Source of the DNA: Acidobacteriaceae bacterium
GTDB lineage: Bacteria > Acidobacteriota > Terriglobia > Terriglobales > Acidobacteriaceae
DNA length: 36,676 nt
Direction of reading: 5' to 3'
Assembly (NCBI GenBank): GCA_031296355.1
Contig: JARLFX010000078.1
Span: forward strand, 1-36,676
Below are positions 1 through 6,595 of the stretch, piece by piece. The notes below the pieces were generated by a model. It was not told where the DNA came from and made no database searches. It saw only the letters and a list, made by a program, of their open reading frames with translations. Within the stretch, counting starts at the first letter, position 1. Each line of letters opens with the position of its first letter. A program made the translations under genes and the position numbers.

Positions 1-347
1 CGTTTGAGTTCGACGAGGCGCGGGGCCATCATGGCGAGATAGGCCATCATGTCGCTGCCGCCGAGGAAGGTGCGGAAGGCGCGCATGGCATCGGCGACGC
101 GGCCGCCCTGCTCTACGATCTCTTCGTAGGCGCGCTCGGCGTCAATGTTCCACTCCCAGGTGTCTTCGAAGGCGTGAATCTGCGAGCTGGATTCGGCTCC
201 GTCCTTCTCGGCGAAGAGGACGTTGTAGTCCTGGCGAGAGTTGAAGGGCGGGTCAAGATAGACGAGGTCGACGGACTCGTCGCGGATGTAGCGGCGGAGG
301 ACGTCGAGGTTATCGCCGTAGTAGAGCTGATTTTTCCAGTCAGGCAT
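1..347 (-). CDS. DNA methyltransferase (adenine/cytosine-N4, beta-class), N-terminal fragment
   Basis: Partial gene entering from the left edge. Its ATG is at 347 and about 115 residues are present. The N-terminus reads MPDWKNQLYYGDNLDVL, then VYLDPPFNS with the catalytic DPPF (motif IV) near residue 32. This order, with DPPF/Y ahead of the SAM-binding motif, is typical of beta-class N6-adenine or N4-cytosine methyltransferases such as the Mod subunits of type III systems and orphan enzymes. The SAM-binding FxGxG motif would lie outside the window. Whether a restriction partner follows cannot be seen. The gene points away from the rest of the window and is followed upstream by repeat-rich spacer DNA. 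Confidence 0.85.
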   Translation of the reverse strand, partial: MPDWKNQLYYGDNLDVLRRYIRDESVDLVYLDPPFNSRQDYNVLFAEKDGAESSSQIHAFEDTWEWNIDAERAYEEIVEQGGRVADAMRAFRTFLGGSDMMAYLAMMAPRLVELK

Positions 348-909
348 GTGCGTGGGATGAGGTTAGCACGGACGCGGCGGCGGAGGTGAGTGTAAAGGGG
401 GATACGGGAAGGCTTAACGGTGATGACGGTGATTCTGGGATAAGGCAAAAACTGAACCACGGATTCCGCAGATTTCACGGATAAAGACAAGGGATAAAAG
501 GAAAAGAGGGTTAGGAACAACCGCAACAGCAAAAACAACAGCAGGTCCTTCGCTGCGCTCAGGATGACAAATAAAAATTATTGTCTGGATGGCAAAAACA
601 ACAGCAAAGGCAGAAGCAGATCCCTCCGCTACGCTGCGGGATGACAAAAATCTGGGCAAATTGAAAGGAAGCGGCAGGAGCAGTGGCAAGGATAAGAGCA
701 AAAGCAGATTCTTCGCTGCGCTCAGAATGACAACTCAAAAAAACACGCGCAGAATGACGCATCAACAAATACGCTCAGGATGACGCATCAACAAACATAC
801 TCAGAATGATGACGGAAAAGATTTTCTCGAGTGGCGAGCGGGAGGAATGCACTCTCCTCAAAAATTATAGGCCTCTGAAATTTAATTTTCAGGGGCGTAT
901 ACGAGATGT
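348..909. repeat. Repeat-rich spacer, no gene
   Basis: This 560-bp spacer holds no credible gene. From 410 to 568 lies a composite module: a segment beginning GCTTAACGGTGATGACGG, an ACCACGGATT..CGGATAAA segment, a GAGGGTTAGGA segment, an A/C-rich stretch built on CAACAGCA, then a TCGCTGCGCTCAGGATGACA repeat. Closely related modules occur at 1485-1598 and 3749-4011. Further copies of the last repeat lie at about 615-650 and 701-734, with partial copies near 770 and 800. Open frames here, such as those reading CHPERSEG or CHSERSEES, are translations of the repeats. Confidence 0.75.
871..896. promoter_or_regulatory. Palindrome upstream of arsR-like gene, probable operator
   Basis: A 24-bp near-perfect palindrome at 872-895 has half-site CCTCTGAAA and centre TTTAAT, with two symmetric mismatched pairs; an extra G-C pair extends it to 871-896. 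It ends 14 nt before the ATG at 910. ArsR-family dimers typically autoregulate through A/T-centred dyads close to their own start, so this is the likely operator (inference). The surrounding DNA is clearly more AT-rich than the flanking coding sequence. Confidence 0.6.
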
Positions 910-1332
910 ATGGCTACGACATCGATGCAATTCAATATGGAGCGCTTCTTTCAGGCGTTGGGTGACTCCACGCGCCTGCGTCTGCTGAACCTGCTGGGCG
1001 AGAAAGAAGTGAGTGTGATCTACCTGGCGGAGATACTGGGGCATGGGCAGGCGAAGATCACGCAACAGCTGGCTTTTCTGCGGAGGGCTGGCGTGGTAGA
1101 GGCACGGCGCGACGGCAAGTGGCTGCACTATCGCATTGCCACGCCGAAGCACAGGGCGGCGGCGCGCGTGCTGCGCGATACGCTGGCCGGCATGCACAAT
1201 GACTGGCGCATGCGGGCTGACCGCGCGCACTTGGCACGGAAGTGCGGGCATCCGACGGTGAGCGAGAGCATTGATGCGCCGCTGCCGGTGGGGTGTAGGG
1301 GGATGCGGAAGCGGCTAGGGGTTATGGGTTAG
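910..1332 (+). CDS. ArsR-family winged-helix transcriptional regulator
   Basis: A 140-residue protein with the ArsR (HTH_5) pattern. FFQALGDSTRLRLLNLL is followed by a helix-turn-helix with LAEILGHGQAKITQQLAFLRRAGVV and the wing RRDGKWLHYRI. This places the DNA-binding domain at about residues 12-85. The classic ELCVCDL metal-binding cysteines are replaced by EVSVIYL, so sensing through that site is unlikely. The C-terminal tail has only two cysteines (CGHP, GC), so the inducer is unknown. The start at 910 follows a strong palindrome, but no good Shine-Dalgarno is visible; an ATG at 937 (MERFFQALGD) is an alternative. No transporter, reductase or methyltransferase that would suggest arsenic resistance sits beside it. 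Confidence 0.88.
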   Translation: MATTSMQFNMERFFQALGDSTRLRLLNLLGEKEVSVIYLAEILGHGQAKITQQLAFLRRAGVVEARRDGKWLHYRIATPKHRAAARVLRDTLAGMHNDWRMRADRAHLARKCGHPTVSESIDAPLPVGCRGMRKRLGVMG

Positions 1333-1610
1333 AAAAGCGGATTCCGCGCGCTGCGCTTCGGAATGACAAAAATAAGTACAGGAGCAAAGGCGAGAAGCAG
1401 GTCCCTCGGCTGCGCTCGGGATAACAAACAGAAATTATGCGCTTGGGATGACAAGCACATGAACGACGGCAAGGGCAAAGACGGAACCACGGATTTCGCG
1501 GATTTTCGCGGATTGCAAGACTAAAGCAAAGGAGGGTTAGGAGCAACAGCAACAACAAAGACAACAGCAGGTCCCTCGGCTGCGCTCAGAATGACAAATC
1601 ACGAGTGAAA
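1333..1610. repeat. Spacer with GCTGCGCTC-GATGACA repeats
   Basis: The spacer between two convergent genes has three copies of the short repeat (1335-1370, 1397-1425, 1567-1597). It also has a second copy of the composite ACCACGGATTT / GAGGGTTAGGA / CAACAGCA module (1485-1598). All are in the same orientation as those at 410-568. No gene was seen. Confidence 0.7.
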
Positions 1611-3722
1611 TCAGGAGTGGAGGATGAGGCGATCGACTTCGCGGAGGCCGCGGAGGGAGCTGCAGAGGTAGATGGCTTCGGCGGTTTGCAGGTCGGCGAG
1701 GGTGAGAACCTTTTCCGCGGCGCTGGGGTCTGACTGCAGCAGGTGGCGGCGGAAGATGCCGGGGAGAACGCCGCTGGCTAATGGCGGGGTGAGGAGCTTC
1801 CCTGCCCGCTCGATGAAGAGATTGCTGATCGCGCCTTCGGTGAGCTCACCGCGCTCGTTGAGGAAGAGGACTTCGTCGAATCCGGCGGCGCGGGCGGCGG
1901 TTAGCTGCTCGTCGTAGAGGGCGCGGTGCGTGGTCTTGTGGCGGAGGAAGACATCGCCCGAAGACGTGCGGTGCGGCGAGAGACGGACGGAGATGGGACG
2001 TGCATCGGGAGTGAAGTGGGCGTGCTCCAGGGTGAGTTCCCCGTTTGCGTGGAGCAGAAGACGGATGCGGTGGGGCTGCGGCGGAAGTGAGGCGGCCAGC
2101 GCTTGCAGGCGCGCGAAAACCTCATCCCGATCAAAGACAAAATTGAAGTATGTGGCGGAGGATTGCAGGCGGTCGAGGTGTAGATCGAGCAGGTGGAATT
2201 CTTCGTGTGGTGGGTCTCCGGGGACGGTGGTGGTGGCGTGGGCATCGTACCCAGGTCTCAGAGGCGAGACCTGGGGCACCCGCGTCTGTGGCTTGCCAAA
2301 AGAAGTATCGGTGGCAGGAGCATCGTTCCCAGGTCTCAGGTGCGAGACCTGGGGCACCCGCTTCTGTGGCTTGCCAAAAGAGGTATCGGAGACAGAAAAA
2401 ATAATCTCCTCCCGCTTCTGTGGCTTGCCGGGGACGACAGTGGTCGAAGGAGAAGTGAATTCCTCACGCGTCTGCGACTCTGTGGGGAGCCAGAGCATCG
2501 TTTCAATGAGCTGGAATGGCGGGCGGGGGCGGGTGAGGAAGGCGGCCTTGAGCAGGCACTCGTTGTATTCGCTGACGGGGTCTGAATCTGCCACGATGCC
2601 GCCGCCGACGCCCATGCGGGCGTGGCCATCGCGCAGGATGAGGGTGCGAATGGCGACGTTGAAGGCGGATGCGCCGTTGGGGGCGAAGTAGCCGATGGCT
2701 CCGGTGTAGACGCCGCGGGGGGCGCGCTCCAGCGAGCGGATGATCTGCATGGTGCGAATCTTGGGCGCGCCGGTGATGGAGCCGCTGGGGAACATGGCGC
2801 GGAAGATCTCGTAGTAACTGACGCCGGGGCGGAGGGCGCCGGCGACGGTGGAGGTCATCTGCAGGAGGGTCTGGTAGGTCTCGACGGAGAAGATGTCTTC
2901 GACGTGAACGCTGCCCAGGGTGCAGATGCGGCCGAGATCGTTGCGCAGGAGGTCGACGATCATGACATGTTCGCTGCGGTTTTTTTCGTCGTGGCGGAGG
3001 CGGAGGGCGGCGGCGGCGTCTTCTGCGGGGTCGAGGCCGCGGGGCATGGTTCCCTTCATGGGGCGAGTGACGATGCGGCTGCCATCGGTGCGGAAGAAGA
3101 GTTCGGGCGAGAAGGAGAGGATGTGGTGGCCGGCGACGTGGAGCAGAGCGCCGTAGGCCACGGATTGGCGCTGCTGCAGGGATTGATAGAGGGCGGCGGC
3201 GGAGGCCTGGGTGCGGAAGGAGACGGCGCTGGTGAAGTTGACCTGGTAGGTTTCTCCGGCGGCGATGTAGCGCTGGATTTGGTGGATGGCGGCGGCGTAC
3301 TGATCGGGCTCGATGTCGAGTGTGAGGTTGTGGAGAGCTATATCTTCGGGGGCGGTGGGGGCGGTGGCCTGCGGCTGCGCGTGGTCGAAGACGAGGGGAT
3401 CGCGGTAGAGGCCGATCCAGGCGAAGGGGAGATCGGCGGGGGCGGGGGCGGGATGGTTCTCAAAGTGATAGCCGCATTCGTAGGAAAAATATCCGGCGAC
3501 GTAGAGGCCTTCGGCGAGAGCGGATTCAATCTGCGCGAAGGCGTGGGGGAGGTCGCTTAGGTTGTGTACGGCGATGATCTGGATGGGATGCTGAAAGAGA
3601 AAGCTGTGGTGATTGGAGGCATCAAAGCGCGAGGTTTCAAGCAGGATGGAACCGGGATTCGCAGCCGCCAGCGCGCGGATGTGCGGGGGGAGAGGCATCC
3701 ATCGCGCTGGGGAAGACGGCAT
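1611..3722 (-). CDS. pabB-pabC: Fused aminodeoxychorismate synthase component I / aminodeoxychorismate lyase
   Basis: A 703-residue fusion that makes p-aminobenzoate for folate synthesis. Residues 1-400 are a chorismate-binding domain with RPMKGTMPRG (the lysine near residue 222 marks aminodeoxychorismate synthase rather than anthranilate synthase), HVMIVDLLRNDLGRI and SGSITGAPKIRTMQII. The C-terminal part is a class IV PLP lyase/aminotransferase fold with HKTTHRALYDEQ (probable PLP lysine) and ERGELTEGAISNLFIE. Between IETMLW (about residue 408) and HLLDLHLDRL (about 505), where PabC normally has only a short loop, lie about 95 residues containing two 26-residue repeats encoded by hairpin elements (see findings). 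The glutaminase partner PabA is not nearby. The ATG at 3722 has only a weak, distant GAGG; M8 is an alternative. Confidence 0.93.
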   Translation of the reverse strand: MPSSPARWMPLPPHIRALAAANPGSILLETSRFDASNHHSFLFQHPIQIIAVHNLSDLPHAFAQIESALAEGLYVAGYFSYECGYHFENHPAPAPADLPFAWIGLYRDPLVFDHAQPQATAPTAPEDIALHNLTLDIEPDQYAAAIHQIQRYIAAGETYQVNFTSAVSFRTQASAAALYQSLQQRQSVAYGALLHVAGHHILSFSPELFFRTDGSRIVTRPMKGTMPRGLDPAEDAAAALRLRHDEKNRSEHVMIVDLLRNDLGRICTLGSVHVEDIFSVETYQTLLQMTSTVAGALRPGVSYYEIFRAMFPSGSITGAPKIRTMQIIRSLERAPRGVYTGAIGYFAPNGASAFNVAIRTLILRDGHARMGVGGGIVADSDPVSEYNECLLKAAFLTRPRPPFQLIETMLWLPTESQTREEFTSPSTTVVPGKPQKREEIIFSVSDTSFGKPQKRVPQVSHLRPGNDAPATDTSFGKPQTRVPQVSPLRPGYDAHATTTVPGDPPHEEFHLLDLHLDRLQSSATYFNFVFDRDEVFARLQALAASLPPQPHRIRLLLHANGELTLEHAHFTPDARPISVRLSPHRTSSGDVFLRHKTTHRALYDEQLTAARAAGFDEVLFLNERGELTEGAISNLFIERAGKLLTPPLASGVLPGIFRRHLLQSDPSAAEKVLTLADLQTAEAIYLCSSLRGLREVDRLILHS
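2251..2274 (+). repeat. Type A hairpin element inside pabB-pabC, copy 1
   Basis: A palindrome with arms CCAGGTCTC and GAGACCTGG and a 6-nt loop, followed by the GGCACCCG tail and CGTCTGTGGCTTGCC. It lies within the coding region and is read on the opposite strand as RVPQVSPLRPG. With copy 2 it forms a 78-bp direct repeat (2251 to 2329), exactly 26 codons. Confidence 0.9.
2329..2352 (+). repeat. Type A hairpin element inside pabB-pabC, copy 2
   Basis: Same arms as copy 1 with a different loop, followed by GGGCACCCGCTTCTGTGGC. It is read on the minus strand as RVPQVSHLRPG. A third, headless fragment of the tail (CCCGCTTCTGTGGCTTGCC) lies at about 2411-2429, so the linker seems to have grown by repeated insertion or duplication. 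Confidence 0.9.
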
Positions 3723-4349
3723 GGTTAAGAGCGTACCTCAGGGGGTGAAGGCTTAACGGTGATGACGGGGATTTTTGGATAAAAGCAAAAACTTCAACAC
3801 GGAAAAAACGGATTTTTTGGGATTTAAAGACAAAGAGGGTTAGAGGCAAAGACCAAAGACGGAACCACGGAGTTGCGCGGATTTTCACGGATAAATGCAA
3901 AACAAAAGAGGGTTAGAGGCAAAAGCAAAGGCAAAAGAGGGTTAGAAACAAACAACAGCAAAGGCAACGGCAAAGGGAAAAAGAAAATTCTTCGCTGCGG
4001 CATGAAAGACAAATACTGAGATCCTTCACTTCGTTCAGGATGACGGCGCGATGAGATTCGTCACTCCGCTCAGGATGACAGGTTGAGGATTATGCCATTG
4101 GCATTGGTGCAGCGGGAGGTTTGGAATGTATGGGTGGTGTGAGCGGCTGTGCATGCAGGTTCCTCCGCTACGCATCGCAAGGTGCCGCGATGCTTCGGTC
4201 GGAATGACGGCGGTTGGATTGATGTCAGGAACGGGAGACAACGGCCTTACGACGGCTAGCTATCGTACAGCGATAAAGACAAATACGGGGATCCTTCGCT
4301 AAACGCTCAGGATGACGGCTGTGGAGATTGGTGGTGACAGGGAGATGGG
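3723..4349. repeat. Repeat-rich spacer, no gene
   Basis: About 630 bp without a credible gene. 3749-4011 repeats the composite module seen at 410-568: GCTTAACGGTGATGACGG, then GGATAAAAGCAAAAACTT, ACCACGGA, GAGGGTTAGA and CAACAGCAAAGG. Several degraded TCGCTxxGCTCAGGATGAC copies follow, at about 4020-4043, 4055-4080, 4157-4208 and 4289-4318. The reading frames here are repeat translations. Confidence 0.7.
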
Positions 4350-6182
4350 TTAGCAGCTGCTGCGCTGGCGGTGGAAGAGGTCGCGGAGGTCTTGCTGGGC
4401 GGCTAGCTCGTGGGCAACGAGGACGGCTCGGAGGCTTTCTGGGGGGACTGGGCGGGAGAAGAGATAGCCCTGGACGTCGTCGCAACCGGCTTCAATGAGC
4501 ATGTTGACCTGGTCCATGGTCTCAACGCCTTCGGCGATGACCTTGATGCCGAGGCCGTGGGCGAGGGAGATGATGCTGACGGTGACGACGGCACTGTGCG
4601 CGCTGACGGTGCTGTCTGAGATGAAGGTGCGGTCGATCTTCAGGCGGTCGATGTTGTGGCGGAGGATGTAGCTCATGCTGGAGAAGCCGGTGCCAAAGTC
4701 ATCGATGGCGAGGGTGACGCCGAGGGCACGGAGGCGGGCGAGGGTTTCCATGGTGCGGGGGAGCTCGTCCATGAGGGCGTTTTCTGTGATCTCGATCTCA
4801 AGCAGTTTGCCATCGAGGCGGTAGCGGGAGAGAGCGTTTTCTACGACCTGCGGAAGATCTTCTCGGTGGAGCTGGGAGGGGGAGATGTTGATGGCGAAGG
4901 AAATGGGATGGTCGAGGTCAGCATTGAAGGTGGAGGCGAAACGGCATGCCTCTGCGATGAGCCAGTCGGTGAGCGGCGTCATGAGATTGGTTTCTTCGGC
5001 GAGGGGGATGAAATCGGACGGGGGGACGGGGCCGAAGTCGCGGGAGTTCCAGCGCATGAGGGCTTCGAGGCCGCTGACGGAGCCGTTGAGCAGAGAGACC
5101 TGGGGCTGATAGTGCAGCGCGATCTCGCCGCGTTCGATGGCGTGGCGCAGGGCGCGTTCCATGCCGACGCGGCGGTCTGCCAGGGCCGCCATCTCTGTTG
5201 TGAAGAAAGCGACATGGCCGGTGCCGCCGTGCTTGGCGTGGTACATGGCAGTCTCGGCGTTGCGCAGGAGGGAGAAGGCGTCACTGCCGCCATCGGGGTA
5301 GACGGTGATGCCGATGCTGGCGGTGACGACGAGTTCATGATCCTCAACGCGGATGATGCCGGCGAGAGAACGCTGCAGGGCACGGGAGAAATCGAGTGCG
5401 CGTTCGCAGGTAAGAGAGCCGCGGACGTAGATGGCGAACTCGTCTGCACCGATGCGGGCGATGGTGTCAGAGTTGCGGAGGCATTGGCGGAGGCGGCGGG
5501 CGGCCTGGGCGATGAGCTGGTTGCCGGCGTGGTGGCCAAGCGTCTTATTGACCCGCTTGAACTGATCGAGGTCTACGACGAGGACGGTAAAGTTGCTCTG
5601 CGGGTCGCGACGGATATCGCGGGAGAGGCGGCGCTGAATGGCGCGGAGCGGGGGCAATTCGGTGACAGGATCAAGCAGGTCAGAGTCAGCGTAATACTCG
5701 GCCATGGGGGCGCGGGCCATACCGTAGGCGGTGGAGACCCAGGTGACGGCGATGGCCATCATGATGGCGGTAACGGCGGCGAGGATGCGAAGTTCGAGGG
5801 TGAGCCACGGGGGCGCTGGGGCAAAGAGGCCGCCGATGATCAGGCGGGCGAACTCGGCGGTGGCGATGAGCGCGAAGAAGCCGACCAGCATCCAGCGGGT
5901 GCGGGCATCGAGCCGCGAACGGCGCACCACGGCGGTGAGCATTGTGGCAATGACGACATAGGCGAGCCAAACCGCTGCATCTGAAAGGACGCCGGGGGAG
6001 GCGGCGGGAGAGACCAGAGAGGCGAGGCTACGGACGAGCGGATAGTGATGAACAATGATCCAGGGCCAGAGGAATACCGCAGCGACGGAGACAACGCCGA
6101 CCAGGATGGAGACGAGCTGAGGCGGTGGCCGTCGGAGGAGCGATATTCGGCCCTGCGGGTGGGTCATCGGAAAACCTTTCAT
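4350..6182 (-). CDS. Membrane-anchored GGDEF-EAL cyclic-di-GMP protein
   Basis: A 610-residue protein. The N-terminal ~150 residues have about four hydrophobic membrane segments. A GGDEF domain spans about 170-330 and an EAL domain about 345-595. The cyclase signature reads RIGADEFAIY, so the second Gly of GGDEF is Ala, which predicts weak or no cyclase activity. The EAL domain keeps the phosphodiesterase residues: LEALMRW, INISPSQL, EITENALMD, IDDFGTGFSS, LKIDRTFI, VIAEGVET and QGYLFSRP. It therefore probably hydrolyses c-di-GMP at the inner membrane, perhaps with the GGDEF domain as a GTP sensor (inference). The ATG at 6182 overlaps the stop of the small gene upstream; the ATG at 6167 (MTHPQGR) has a better spaced AAAGG and may be the real start. 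Confidence 0.93.
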   Translation of the reverse strand: MKGFPMTHPQGRISLLRRPPPQLVSILVGVVSVAAVFLWPWIIVHHYPLVRSLASLVSPAASPGVLSDAAVWLAYVVIATMLTAVVRRSRLDARTRWMLVGFFALIATAEFARLIIGGLFAPAPPWLTLELRILAAVTAIMMAIAVTWVSTAYGMARAPMAEYYADSDLLDPVTELPPLRAIQRRLSRDIRRDPQSNFTVLVVDLDQFKRVNKTLGHHAGNQLIAQAARRLRQCLRNSDTIARIGADEFAIYVRGSLTCERALDFSRALQRSLAGIIRVEDHELVVTASIGITVYPDGGSDAFSLLRNAETAMYHAKHGGTGHVAFFTTEMAALADRRVGMERALRHAIERGEIALHYQPQVSLLNGSVSGLEALMRWNSRDFGPVPPSDFIPLAEETNLMTPLTDWLIAEACRFASTFNADLDHPISFAINISPSQLHREDLPQVVENALSRYRLDGKLLEIEITENALMDELPRTMETLARLRALGVTLAIDDFGTGFSSMSYILRHNIDRLKIDRTFISDSTVSAHSAVVTVSIISLAHGLGIKVIAEGVETMDQVNMLIEAGCDDVQGYLFSRPVPPESLRAVLVAHELAAQQDLRDLFHRQRSSC

Positions 6183-6346
6183 GCGGAGCGGCCATTGCGA
6201 TAGATACGCTTGAGACGCAGATCGTCTTCGCTAAGACTCGAACTCCCATCATTCGCAGCTTCGCGCTCCATGGTGACGCAGGCGAAGACGAGCCGAAAAA
6301 CAACGAACACAAACACAACAGCTAAAACGGACAGAGCAGCAATCAT
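6179..6346 (-). CDS. Small single-pass membrane protein coupled to the GGDEF-EAL gene
   Basis: A 55-residue protein starting MIAALSVLAVVFVF. It has one hydrophobic helix (about 2-24) and a polar tail with SSSLSEDDLRLKRIYRNG. A GAGGAG ribosome-binding site lies about 8 nt before the ATG at 6346. Its stop overlaps the annotated ATG of the GGDEF-EAL gene (ATGA), the usual sign of translational coupling. The family is not recognised. A role as a small partner or membrane adaptor of the c-di-GMP protein is only an inference from this arrangement. A longer frame extends upstream to about 6601 but has no good start and enters the spacer. Confidence 0.65.
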   Translation of the reverse strand: MIAALSVLAVVFVFVVFRLVFACVTMEREAANDGSSSLSEDDLRLKRIYRNGRSA

Positions 6347-6595
6347 TAGCATTTCTCCTCGAAGAGGAGACCCGGGGGAGTAGAGGGAAGATGGAACTTT
6401 GAAATTACTATCGTAACCCAAGGTAACTATCTCATTTTTGTGGGGAGTAGTGAACAGGAATCTTGAGCGGTTATCGTTATCGGCAACGGATAGCTGAGGA
6501 AAATTGTGGGGGATCGCCAATTTGGGAGTGGGCGCGAAAAATGGGTGCAAGTACCTGAATTGGGGGATGTTTAAGAGATTTTCACCGAAGCGGGT

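Noticed and set aside
113..701. Minus-strand frames encoding CHPERSEG-like peptides
   Set aside because: Translations of short intergenic repeats; no start signals or conserved domain.
2251..2352. CRISPR-like array in the repeated palindromes
   Set aside because: Only two tandem units 78 bp apart, within an open reading frame, with the intervening sequence also repeated; no cas genes.
2622..3560. 312-codon plus-strand frame of Gly/Val/Asp-rich protein
   Set aside because: Antisense shadow of pabB-pabC; low-complexity composition expected from the reverse of a GC-rich gene, and no domain.
4656..5984. 442-codon plus-strand frame
   Set aside because: Antisense of the GGDEF-EAL gene, whose motifs are unmistakable on the other strand.
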